Shown in pieces: positions 54,159-62,025 of a stretch of 64,000 nucleotides of DNA. Position 1 is the first letter of the stretch. Each line of letters opens with the position of its first letter. The DNA comes from SM1-73 sp964588305. Lineage in GTDB: Bacteria; Zixibacteria; MSB-5A5; SM1-73. The position numbers and the translations under genes were made by a program. The notes under the pieces are model-generated. The model was not told the DNA's origin and searched no databases. It saw only the letters and a list, made by a program, of their open reading frames with translations. The stretch lies in NCBI GenBank assembly GCA_964588305.1, contig CAZPOP010000009.1, positions 1 to 64,000 on the forward strand. Reading direction: 5' to 3'.

Positions 54159-54185
54159 AAAGGCCAAGCAATCTGCTTGGCCTTT
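54159..54185. terminator. Hairpin downstream of the FnIII lipoprotein gene
   Basis: AAAGGCCAAGCA-atc-TGCTTGGCCTTTG, 11-12-bp stem, about 45 bp after the stop. The T tract is short (TTTGT), so it is a probable but not ideal terminator and could work from both sides. Confidence 0.5.
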
Positions 54186-54199
54186 GTCCGTTGGTCTTT

Positions 54200-54505
54200 T
54201 CAATCATCGCGCGGCCATTGCCCGGTTTGCGAAGGCCACGAGCCGCGGTCGAAAAACAGAAAAATCGTCCCGAGTTGCCCTTCGACTGCGCGGAAGGCCT
54301 CCCCGAATGAGGACCCCTGCTGGAAGAGGTCCCTGTAATCTTCCATGATGAGGATTCCCGCAATGCTTGCCACCTTTCCCTCGATAATCTGAGAAAGAAA
54401 GCCCCCATGCTGCGCAAAGAAAGAGGCCGAATCTGCACTTGATTTTAGGGGGCATCGGGGAACTGTACCCTTTTGAGACAGGTCTTTGCTTAGCCGTGTC
54501 GCAGC
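54200..54505 (-). pseudogene. Possible gene remnant with protein-like frame
   Basis: A minus-strand frame with 101 sense codons between a TAA and a TGA and no upstream ATG. Its translation is strikingly protein-like: ADSASFFAQHGGFLSQIIEG, KVASIAGILIMEDYRDLFQQ, SSFGEAFRAVEGQLGTIFLF. The only start candidates are internal. It may be the C-terminal remnant of a lost gene. I cannot name the family. Confidence 0.25.
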
Positions 54506-54641
54506 TTAACTCCTAAGCAAAAACACGGTCGCTGCGTTATCAAGCTCATCCTTTTGTGCGTATCATAATAGATCGGTAGGGTGCTGTTTGAGGAACGCGC
54601 AGAAACTTGCCCTGATTGCCCGACTTTGTGAAAAAAATAAC

Positions 54642-54669
54642 TTGACTTCGGAGTATGGGGATGTATCTT
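54642..54669 (+). promoter_or_regulatory. Candidate promoter of the kor-hdr cluster
   Basis: TTGACT (54642-54647), 16 bp, TATCTT (54664-54669), about 60 bp before the first ATG. No other plus-strand promoter of this quality was seen before the end of korC. Confidence 0.5.
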
Positions 54670-54731
54670 ATTTTGTTTAGGTTGTTTGATTTGAAAGCTA
54701 TTGCGATGAGAAACTTTTGGAGGTAAAGAAT

Positions 54732-55034
54732 ATGTCACCGGGATCTGATGGAAAATTCTGGCGAAGGCCTCTGGATTATGATAAGTTAGAGATCCCCCAG
54801 GGGGAGATACACATCATAAAGGAGAGGTGTAAAGGCTGCGGCTTCTGCGTGGAGTATTGTCCCAAGGACGTGCTGGAACTCTCCGCTGAGTTTAACACCA
54901 AAGGATATCATCCTCCCCAGGTAGCCAAGGAGAACACCTGCGTTCACTGCGGTCTTTGTGAGATGATCTGTCCTGAATTCGCTATTTTCGTTACGGAGAA
55001 GCCAAAAGAGGAGGTAAAGAAAGTTGAAAGCTGA
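54732..55034 (+). CDS. korD: 2-oxoacid:ferredoxin oxidoreductase, ferredoxin-like delta subunit
   Basis: A 100-residue protein with two [4Fe-4S] motifs: CKGCGFCVEYCP and CVHCGLCEMICP. This is the delta subunit of four-subunit 2-oxoglutarate (or related 2-oxoacid):ferredoxin oxidoreductases, which wires electrons from the TPP/cluster site to external ferredoxin. The N-terminal 30 residues (WRRPLDYDKLEIPQGEIHII) are typical for KorD. The ATG at 54732 has GGAGG eight bases upstream. The next gene overlaps its end. First in the order delta, alpha, beta, gamma. Confidence 0.88.
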   Translation: MSPGSDGKFWRRPLDYDKLEIPQGEIHIIKERCKGCGFCVEYCPKDVLELSAEFNTKGYHPPQVAKENTCVHCGLCEMICPEFAIFVTEKPKEEVKKVES

Positions 55035-56181
55035 TCCCAAAGGAGTTTTGACCGGGGAACATTATCTGGATGGGGACCACGCCTGTGCTGAGGGAGCTCT
55101 TGCGGCTGGCTGTCGTTTTCTGGCGGGTTATCCCATAACTCCCTCTACCGAGATGGCGGAGAGGATTTCCGAACGCTTCCCCGAGGTGGGAGGCATTTTT
55201 ATTCAGATGGAAGACGAGTTGGGTTCCATGGCGGCTGTGGTTGGGGCCGCCTGGGGCGGAGCCAAATCCATGACCGTAACCTCCGGTCCTGGATTTTCTT
55301 TGATGATGGAGAATATCGGACTGGCGGCAATGATGGAGATACCCTGTGTGATTGTGAACGTTCAAAGAGGAGGTCCTTCGACCGGACTGCCGACCCTGCC
55401 CGGACAAGCGGACATGATGCAAGCCCGCTGGGGCTCTCATGGAGATTACGAAATCATCGCACTGTCCCCCAACTCTCCGCAGGAGTGCTTTGAAGTGGTT
55501 ATAGAAGCGGCCAACCTTTCCGAAAAATACCGGGTTCCGGTCTTGGTGATGACCGATGAATGCGTAGGACACATGACCGAAAAAGTGGTGATCCCAAAAG
55601 CCGATGAAATAGAGATTTATCCCCGTCGATACACCAAACTATCCCCAGGGGAATATCTGCCCTTTAAGGCGGGAGAGGACTTGATCCCGGACATGGTCAA
55701 AGCCGGGGATGGCTACAAAATCCATATCACCGGTTTGACCCACGACGAGAAGGGGTATCCGGTGATGAGTTGGGAGGCACAGGAGAAGCTGGTGAGAAGG
55801 TTGGTGGAAAAGATAAGGCTGCATGCGGATGAAATAGTGCACACCGAGGAGAGCGATTTAGAGGATGCCGAGGTGGTGGTACTATCTTACGGCATAAGCT
55901 CTCGCGTGGCCATTCCGGCCATCCAGAAAGCGAAAAAAGAGGGAATAAAGGTGGGGCAATTAAGATTGATCATCGTCTGGCCCTTCCCGGAGAAAAAGAT
56001 AAGGGAGTTAGCCAAGAGGGTAAAAGCATTTGTGGTCCCTGAGATAAATTATGGCCAGATGGTATTGGAGGTGGAAAGATGCGCCGCAGGCAAAGCAAAA
56101 GCGATCTTGGTTCCTCACGGGGGAGGTTGGGTGCATGATCCTGAGGACATTTATAAGGCTATAAAGGAGGGAGTAAAATGA
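55024..56181 (+). CDS. korA: 2-oxoacid:ferredoxin oxidoreductase alpha subunit
   Basis: A 385-residue subunit carrying the pyrimidine-binding and transketolase C-terminal-like domains. It opens with GDHACAEGALAAGCRFLAGYPITPSTEMAERI, the hallmark of KorA/OorA, and continues IQMEDELGSMAAVVGAAWGG and TSGPGFSLMMENIGLAAMME. The later segment VVVLSYGISSRVAIPAI is the domain II linker. The start is TTG at 55024 inside the end of korD, supported by GGAGG nine bases before. Substrate is most likely 2-oxoglutarate, though 2-oxoisovalerate or indolepyruvate-type relatives cannot be excluded. Confidence 0.9.
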   Translation: MKADPKGVLTGEHYLDGDHACAEGALAAGCRFLAGYPITPSTEMAERISERFPEVGGIFIQMEDELGSMAAVVGAAWGGAKSMTVTSGPGFSLMMENIGLAAMMEIPCVIVNVQRGGPSTGLPTLPGQADMMQARWGSHGDYEIIALSPNSPQECFEVVIEAANLSEKYRVPVLVMTDECVGHMTEKVVIPKADEIEIYPRRYTKLSPGEYLPFKAGEDLIPDMVKAGDGYKIHITGLTHDEKGYPVMSWEAQEKLVRRLVEKIRLHADEIVHTEESDLEDAEVVVLSYGISSRVAIPAIQKAKKEGIKVGQLRLIIVWPFPEKKIRELAKRVKAFVVPEINYGQMVLEVERCAAGKAKAILVPHGGGWVHDPEDIYKAIKEGVK

Positions 56182-57056
56182 AAGTGGTTGAGGCAGTTGA
56201 AGTAGCAGAACATCCCATGGAGTCGTTGTTGCGGATGGATCGCATTCCGCACATCTGGTGTCCCACCTGCGGGATAGGAACTACAGTGACCTCCTTTGCT
56301 GACGCCCTGGAAAGAACCGACATCCCTTTAGAGAAAATCTGTGTGGTGTCAGGCATCGGGTGCACCGGAAGGGTAGCGGGATACATAAAATTGGATTCAT
56401 TCCACTCCACTCACGGTAGAGCACTTCCTTTCGCCACTGGGTTGAAGCTGTCGAATCCGGAGTTGAAGGTGGTGGTTTTCTCAGGCGACGGAGACATTGC
56501 AGGCATCGGAGGTAATCATTTTATCCACGCCGCACGGAGGAACATGGACATGGTGGTGATATGCGTGAACAACTTCATTTATGCCATGACCGGAGGGCAG
56601 GTGGCGGCTACCACTCCTTTGACCGCTAATACTTCGACCTCTCCTTATGGGAACTTCGAGCAGCCTTTCAATCTGCCTCATCTGGCTGCTTCCTGTGGAG
56701 CAGTTTACGTGGCTCGCTGGACCGCCCTGCATGTGCGAAGGTTAGCCAAATCCATAGGCGAAGCCTTAAATAAAAAAGGATTTTCCTTCATTGAGATAAT
56801 CTGTCCCTGTTCGACCATCTACGCTCGAAGGAATAAGTTGGGAGATGGTTTAAGTTTGATGCAATTCTATCATGACAACAGCGTGATCAAACATGGGGCC
56901 GACACTGAGGAATTGGCCATAGAGTTTCAAAAAAAGATCATTGTGGGAAAATTCATCGACCGGGAGAGACCCACATTCCTGCAATCCTATAATAGATGGA
57001 TGAAGCAAGTGCTGAAAGACAAGTTTGTGCCATACGGAGGTGGTCATGCTGACTGA
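56178..57056 (+). CDS. korB: 2-oxoacid:ferredoxin oxidoreductase beta subunit
   Basis: A 292-residue TPP-binding subunit. It has the cluster/TPP motif start HIWCPTCGIGTTVTSFADAL, the SGIGCTGRVAGYI segment, and the TPP-Mg motif GDGDIAGIGGNHFIHAARRN followed by NNFIYAMTGGQVAATTP. The cysteines for a proximal [4Fe-4S] cluster (CPTC, SGIGC and a later C near ...CPCSTIYARRN) are in place. ATG overlaps the korA stop by four bases (ATGA). It ends inside the korC start region, so all four kor genes are tightly coupled. Confidence 0.92.
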   Translation: MKVVEAVEVAEHPMESLLRMDRIPHIWCPTCGIGTTVTSFADALERTDIPLEKICVVSGIGCTGRVAGYIKLDSFHSTHGRALPFATGLKLSNPELKVVVFSGDGDIAGIGGNHFIHAARRNMDMVVICVNNFIYAMTGGQVAATTPLTANTSTSPYGNFEQPFNLPHLAASCGAVYVARWTALHVRRLAKSIGEALNKKGFSFIEIICPCSTIYARRNKLGDGLSLMQFYHDNSVIKHGADTEELAIEFQKKIIVGKFIDRERPTFLQSYNRWMKQVLKDKFVPYGGGHAD

Positions 57057-57597
57057 GATCCGATTAACAGGATTTGGGGGACAGGGGATGATTCGTTTTG
57101 GCTATCTGTTGGGCAAGGCTGCTTCGATTTTTGACGGAAAGCACGCCACCATGACCCAAAGCTTCGGGCCCGAAGCCCGCGGATCGGCTTGCAGCTCTCA
57201 AGTGGTGATATCGGGTGATAGAGTGCTCTATCCTTACGTCACCACCCCTCACATCATGGTGGCCATGTCGCAGGAAGGCTACGCCAAGCACGCACAAAAT
57301 ATAGCTGATCAGGGAACCTTACTGGTGGACGAGGATCTAGTGAAGCCGGACAAAACCAAGAAGGGGATCAAACTCTTCGCCATACCCTCCACCCGCTTTG
57401 CAGAGGAGATGAAGACAAGAATCGCTGCCAACGTGGTGATGTTTGGCTTCTTCACCGCAGTCACCGGACTTATCAGTGAGGAGTCAGCCAAGAAGGCTAT
57501 AAAGGATTCCTTTAAAGAGAAGATAATCGACATCAACATGAGAGCTTTCGACAAGGGATACCAATACGGAAAGGAGCTTCTGAGTAAGGCAGGTTAG
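57046..57597 (+). CDS. korC: 2-oxoacid:ferredoxin oxidoreductase gamma subunit
   Basis: A 183-residue gamma subunit (CoA-interacting Rossmann-like domain), opening with MLTEIRLTGFGGQGMIRFGYLLGKAA and the FGPEARGSACSSQVVIS motif typical of KorC/VorC. It ends with the family's helix FDKGYQYGKELLS. The ATG at 57046 has GGAGG six bases upstream; the frame extends up to 57025 without better signals. It overlaps korB. About 100 bp with a fold-back repeat separate it from the hdrA-like gene. Confidence 0.9.
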   Translation: MLTEIRLTGFGGQGMIRFGYLLGKAASIFDGKHATMTQSFGPEARGSACSSQVVISGDRVLYPYVTTPHIMVAMSQEGYAKHAQNIADQGTLLVDEDLVKPDKTKKGIKLFAIPSTRFAEEMKTRIAANVVMFGFFTAVTGLISEESAKKAIKDSFKEKIIDINMRAFDKGYQYGKELLSKAG

Positions 57598-57680
57598 AGT
57601 TGAGAGTTAAGAGTTTGAAGTTCAAGATTCAAAATTCAAAACTATTGCTCCAGACTCTTGACTTTGAACTCTAAACTGTT
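57598..57680. repeat. Fold-back repeat between korC and the hdrA-like gene
   Basis: The left half (GAGTTAAGAGTTTGAAGTTC) and the right half (ACTTTGAACTCTAAACTG) are imperfect inverted copies around ATTCAAAATTCAAAAC. It is a low-complexity fold-back of about 80 bp. Whether it ends kor transcripts is unknown. Confidence 0.45.
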
Positions 57681-57694
57681 TTTGGGAGGTTAGG

Positions 57695-60600
57695 TTGGCA
57701 AAGAAAGGCGCTTTGGTCATAGGGGGAGGGGTCGCCGGAATTCAGGCCGCCTTGGACTTGGCGGATTCTGATTTTCAAGTCTATCTGGTGGAAAGGTCCT
57801 CCACTTTGGGGGGGAGGATGGCCCAGATAGATAAGACCTTCCCCAGCATGGACTGCGCCATCTGAATCTTGGGCCCGCGTATGCTGGATGCCGGTCGGCA
57901 TCCCAACATCGAGCTTTTGACCTATTCAGAGGTAGTCAGAGTTGAAGGGGAGTGCGGCAACTTCACCGTCACGGTCAGGAAGAATTCAAGATTCGTGGAT
58001 GAGAAATGTTGCGTGGGTTGTGATGAATGTGCTAAAGTTTGTCCGGTAATCGTTCCCAACCTTTTCGATCTGGGAATGGGAGCCAGGAAAGCCATCTACA
58101 CCCCATTTCCCCAAGCCTCGCCCCGCACCTATGCGATTGACCGGGATGCGTGCCTGAATAAGACCATCCTGGTTTGCGAAAACTGTGCCAGGGCATGCAA
58201 GGCCAAGTGTATCGATTTCGATATGCCTGCTAAGGAAGAACAGTTCCACGTGGGTGCCATTGTGGTAGCTACCGGTTTTGACGAATACGATCCTCGAGGC
58301 CTAACCAATTACGGGTATGCCCGCCACGAGAACACCTTGACCGGGTTGGAATTTGAAAGGATATTGAACGCTTCTGGACCCAGCGGAGGTCGTCTGGTGC
58401 GCCCTGCCGACATGAAGACTCCCAAAACCATCTCCTTTGTTCAATGCGTGGGATCGAGGTCGGTGGGAGAAAGAGGCTATCCGTATTGTTCCTATTTCTG
58501 CTGTATGAACACCATTAAGAACTCACTTTTGGCAAAGGTGCACGAGCCTGACATCGAAAAAATCTATATCTTCTACAATGATATTAGAGCGTTTGGCAAA
58601 GGCTACGAGGAGTTATATCTGCGAGCCAAAGAGGACAAAGACGTAATCTTCTACAAGGGGAAGCCTGCCAAGATCGAGGAAGATCCCAAGACCAAAGATC
58701 TCTGGATCTATATTGAAAACACGGATACCAAGGTGGTGGAGAAGATCAGATCGGACATGGTGATACTCTCCTCCGCCGGAGTTCCGGCCGAAGGGACGGT
58801 GAAGCTGGCTCGAATCTTGGGCGTAGAACTGGACCAGAGTGGATTCTTCAAACAGAGGGACCCCACCTCATTTTTGGAGTCGACAAAAGATGGTATTTAT
58901 CTCTGTGGAAGTGCGGCCGGACTTAAGGACATTACCGATTCGGTCGCCCTGGGTTCTGCAGCAGCTTTGAAGGTCTCCGAGCATCTCAAGGGTCAAAGGG
59001 TGAAAAGAGAAGAGGAAAAGATCGTTCCCATCGAAACCGATGGACAGCCGCGCATAGGTGTTTTTGTCTGTCACTGCGGAATAAACATAGCGGGAGTGGT
59101 TGATGTGGCCAGCGTGGAGGAATACGCCAAATCGCTTCCGGGTGTGGTCCACGTTTCCAGAGAGCTTTTCACATGTTCCGACGGAACTCAAAGGCTCCTG
59201 CAGGAAAAGATCAAGGAGCACAACTTGAACCGGGTGGTGGTGGCAGCCTGCACTCCCAGGACCCACGAGCCCATCTTTCAGGAGACCTGCCGACTAGCAG
59301 GACTTAATCCCTATCTTTTTGAGATGGCCAATATCCGGGATCAGTGCTCCTGGGTACATGCGGCAGAGCCGGAAGCGGCCACGCTTAAGGCAAAAGATTT
59401 AGTCAGGATGGCGGTTGCCAGAGCCTATCGTCTTGAGCCTCTGGAGACCAGACAGGTTCCCATGGACTCCAAGATAATTGTGATAGGCGGAGGCATCGCC
59501 GGAATTTCAGCAGCCCTGGATTTAGCCATTAAAGGAGAAAAGGTCACGTTGATTGAGAAAAGCGACCAATTGGGCGGTCGGGTCAAGGAATTGGCCGGAC
59601 TCCTGAACAGCGAATTGACCGGAAAGGAATTGATCAAGAATAAATTGGAGGAACTGAAGAAGAGAAAAGCCAAGATCATCACCCAGGCCAAGATCAAAGA
59701 GGTTAAAGGATTTGTTGGCAATTTCGAGGTTACCATAGAAAAGTCCCCTTCAGAAAAGGGCAAGAAGGCCAAAAGGGAAATGTTAAAAGCAGGAGCGATT
59801 ATCCTGGCTGTCGGCTCCGATCTTTATGTGCCCAAGGATAAATTTGGCTACGGAAAGTTTCCTAACGTCTTGACCAATATGGAGCTGGAAGAGCTTTTAG
59901 CCAAAAAGACTCAGGAACTTAAGATCTCCGGCAAAAAACCACAACATGTGGCATTCATTCAATGTGTGGGCTCAAGAGAGAAGGAGGGGAACCAATACTG
60001 CTCCCGATACTGCTGTCAGGTTGCCATTAAGCAAGCCATCGAGTTAGCAAAGCAGGGAATTCATGTGACCGTTTTCTATCGGGACATCAGGACTTTCGAC
60101 AAAGGAGCAGAGGAGGCTTATCGGGAAGCCAGGGGATTGGGCGTGGTTTTCTTAAAATACGATGAGGACTCTCCGCCTGAGGTAATAGGAAAGGATAAGG
60201 CGACCGAAATTAAACTTACTCAGCTTTTGTCTAAAACTGAGTTTGACCTGCCAGTGGATGCAGTCGTCCTTTCGGTGGCAATGGTGCCAAAAGAAGAAGA
60301 CTTTGCCGAGTTGCAAAGTCTTTTCAAAATTCCGCGAGGTTTGGACGGCTTCTTCTTAGAAAGGCATTCCAAGCTGGGTCCGGTGGAGACCAACACCAGC
60401 GGCATCTTCATCTCCGGCTGTGCCCATTCTCCCAAAGGAATAGCCGACTCCATTTTCTCGGCTCAGGGAGCCGCGGGCAAGGCTTGCATTTTGACCTCGA
60501 AAGATCATATCAATCTGGAGCCGGTCGTATGCCAGGTGGTCGACAAAGAGCTTTGCCGAGCTTGTGGAATCTGTGTGAAGATATGTGAGTTCAATGGGCC

Positions 60601-60772
60601 TCAATTGGTAGACAGAGGGGACGGTGTGTTGGTGTGTGAAATAAACGAGGCATTGTGTAAAGGTTGTGGTACATGTGCCGCATACTGCCCCACCGGCGCC
60701 ATCGGAGCTCGTCATTTCACCGATGAGCAAATAGATGTTATGGTGGATTCGCTTTTGGTGTGGGATAAATGA
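57695..60772 (+). CDS. hdrA: HdrA-like flavoprotein, double-length, predicted selenoprotein (in-frame TGA at 57863)
   Basis: A 1025-residue heterodisulfide reductase subunit A-like protein if the TGA at 57863-57865 is read as selenocysteine (residue 57). The N-terminal half has VIGGGVAGIQAALDLA and the family motif TFPSMDCAI-U-ILGPRMLDAGRHPNI, where HdrA normally has Cys at U. A ferredoxin-like CVGCDECAKVCP follows (about 106-117). The second half restarts with VFVCHCGINIAGVVD (about 459) and a second Rossmann motif IGGGIAGISAALDLA (about 595) but lacks the DCxxC motif; it ends with CRACGICVKIC and CKGCGTCAAYCP (about 953-1000). A 7-bp hairpin downstream of the TGA fits a bacterial SECIS. Start TTG at 57695 with GGGAGG five bases before. 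HdrA carries the bifurcating FAD. Confidence 0.85.
57886..57903 (+). promoter_or_regulatory. Predicted bacterial SECIS hairpin in the hdrA-like gene
   Basis: GGATGCC (57886-57892), loop GGTC, GGCATCC (57897-57903): a perfect 7-bp stem with a GG-starting tetraloop. The first loop base is 28 bases after the TGA at 57863-57865, within the usual range for bacterial SECIS elements. In such elements a G near the start of the loop contacts SelB. Confidence 0.65.
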
Positions 60773-60807
60773 TTAGTTAGGGCATCGCTATACGGAGAAA
60801 CCGAAGA

Positions 60808-60966
60808 ATGAAACTTAAGGTAGTATTAGAGCCGAGTGACGAAGTAGGATACACCATCTACGTTCCCTCACTTCAGGGCTGTACCAGCGAAGGTGATACT
60901 ATCGAAGAGGCTTTGGCAAACATTCGGGAGGCGATAGAGGTTTACCTTGAACCGGTAACCGCATAG
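60808..60966 (+). CDS. HicB-like antitoxin-type protein, orphan
   Basis: A 52-residue protein with the HicB N-terminal half-domain: VLEPSDEVGYTIYVPSLQGC, then TSEGDTIEEALANIREAIEVYL. It lacks the C-terminal DNA-binding part of full HicB and has no hicA of its own; a second HicB and a HicA follow. ATG at 60808 is preceded by GGAGAAACCGAAGA. It could be an antitoxin fragment or an independent HicB-fold protein. Confidence 0.7.
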   Translation: MKLKVVLEPSDEVGYTIYVPSLQGCTSEGDTIEEALANIREAIEVYLEPVTA

Positions 60967-60992
60967 CACGTACGACTGTAAGGAGTATCGAA

Positions 60993-61214
60993 ATGCACAA
61001 GGTAACTGCATATATAGAAAAGGACTTAGAAACGGGTTTGTATGTGGCTATTGTTCCCGCAATTCCAGGAGCTCATACGCAGGCAGAAACCTTAGACGAA
61101 GTTCACAGAAATCTCCGAGAAGTGATTGAGTTGTGCTTAGAGGAAATGGACCCTGACAGCAGAAAGCTTATCCCTGAATTTGTGGGAATTCAGCAGATAG
61201 AGGTTTCGGAGTGA
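60993..61214 (+). CDS. hicB: HicB-family antitoxin
   Basis: A 73-residue HicB antitoxin with the typical core ETGLYVAIVPAIPGAHTQAETLDEVHRNLREVIELCLEE. Like many short HicB proteins it lacks an obvious ribbon-helix-helix tail. It neutralises HicA and its stop overlaps the hicA start. It lies 26 bp after the orphan HicB-like gene. AAGGAGTATCGAA precedes the ATG. Confidence 0.8.
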   Translation: MHKVTAYIEKDLETGLYVAIVPAIPGAHTQAETLDEVHRNLREVIELCLEEMDPDSRKLIPEFVGIQQIEVSE

Positions 61215-61444
61215 CCAAACTAGTTCTTGTTGATGCCCCAACAATGGAGAAGTTACTGTTCAGACTGGGTTTTGAGAAGGTAAGACAGAAAGGCAGTCAC
61301 GTTTTTTATAGGCATCGGGACGGGAGGTACACTACGGTTCCCCATCATAAGGGGAGGAAGTTGGCACGTCCCTTGATTAGAGAAATTCTAAAAGAAATAG
61401 AAATCAGTGTGGAGCAATATAGCAGATATCTGCAGGAGCTTTGA
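61211..61444 (+). CDS. hicA: HicA-family mRNA interferase toxin
   Basis: A 77-residue HicA toxin with a dsRBD-like fold. The catalytic histidine is H30 in RQKGSHVFYRH, with the following TVPHHKGRKLARPLIREILKEI typical of the family. The start is GTG at 61211, overlapping hicB by four bases; the reverse hicB-hicA order with overlap is common. It cleaves mRNA when free. The pair sits between the hdrA-like and mvhD-like genes of an otherwise metabolic operon. Confidence 0.85.
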   Translation: MTKLVLVDAPTMEKLLFRLGFEKVRQKGSHVFYRHRDGRYTTVPHHKGRKLARPLIREILKEIEISVEQYSRYLQEL

Positions 61445-61492
61445 TGAAAATTTCAATCTCTAAATCCTGTGGATATACAAACACGACGGAAT

Positions 61493-61945
61493 ATGAAAAA
61501 ACAAGAAGACAATTTTGATCCCAGGATCGTCGTCTTCGCCTGTAACTGGTGCTCTTACGCGGCTGCGGATACTGCAGGAGTAGGAAGGATGCAGTATCCC
61601 CCCAATGTGAGGGTGATCCGGGTGATGTGTTCCGGCAGGATCAGCCCGGCACACGTATTCCGCGCATTTGAAAAAGGCGCGGATGGCGTGATGTGGTCCG
61701 GGTGACACTTCGGCGATTGCCATTACACCTTTGGCAATCACCGGGCTGCGGAGCAGTTCGAGATCACCAAACGACTGGTCAAGTTACTGGGTATAGGGGA
61801 GGAGAGGCTCAGATTGGAATGGGTCTCAGCGGCTGAGGGCGGAAGGTTTGCCCAGCTGATCAAGGAATTCGTGGAGGATGTGAAGAAGATCGGACCGAGT
61901 CCACTGAAACATTTGAACAGAAAGGAAACCGCAGCAAAAAGTTGA
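61493..61945 (+). CDS. mvhD: MvhD-like hydrogenase iron-sulfur subunit, predicted selenoprotein (TGA at 61703)
   Basis: A 150-residue member of the MvhD/VhuD (F420-nonreducing hydrogenase delta subunit) family when the TGA at 61703-61705 is read through as residue 71. Before it: FACNWCSYAAADTAGVGRMQ and VMCSGRISPAHVFRAFEKGA. The family then has GCH-x-GDCHY; here it is WSG-U-HFGDCHYTFGN, so U replaces the first Cys. The frame continues to TGA at 61943 with family-like sequence (FEITKRLVKLLGIGEERLRL, AAEGGRFAQLIKEFVEDV). VhuD is a known selenoprotein in methanogens at this motif. MvhD passes electrons to HdrA through a [2Fe-2S] cluster. ATG at 61493 with a weak GGAA. Confidence 0.82.
61711..61743 (+). 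promoter_or_regulatory. Predicted bacterial SECIS hairpin in the mvhD-like gene
   Basis: CGG, mismatch C-A, GATTGCCA (61715-61722), loop of nine bases, TGGCAATC (61732-61739), then CCG (61741-61743). The loop starts 18 bases after the TGA. It has no G in its first two positions, so it is less canonical than the hdrA hairpin. Confidence 0.5.
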
Positions 61946-61957
61946 AACGCAAACAAC

Positions 61958-61982
61958 CTGGAGTGTAAAGCTTGAGCTTTAC
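61958..61982 (+). repeat. REP-like element, stem GTAAAGCT/AGCTTTAC
   Basis: CTGGAGT followed by GTAAAGCT-tg-AGCTTTAC, a perfect 8-bp stem differing from other copies at paired positions. It sits 12 bp after the mvhD stop. Confidence 0.65.
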
Positions 61983-62025
61983 TTTTAGCCCGCGCCAGAG
62001 GCGGGGCACTCCCTTGTTCAATCTT

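Larger units (their letters stand above)
54115..54731. other. Long spacer before the kor-hdr cluster
   Basis: 617 bp without a certain gene. It holds a hairpin at 54159-54185, an unassigned protein-like frame on the minus strand at 54200-54505, and the kor promoter at 54642-54669. The remaining stretch (54510-54640) showed nothing recognisable. Confidence 0.4.

Noticed and set aside
57863..57868. TGA in the hdrA-like gene as a nonsense mutation or sequencing error
   Set aside because: It replaces a conserved Cys, is followed by a SECIS-type hairpin, leaves about 970 intact codons downstream, and the same situation recurs in the adjacent mvhD-like gene.
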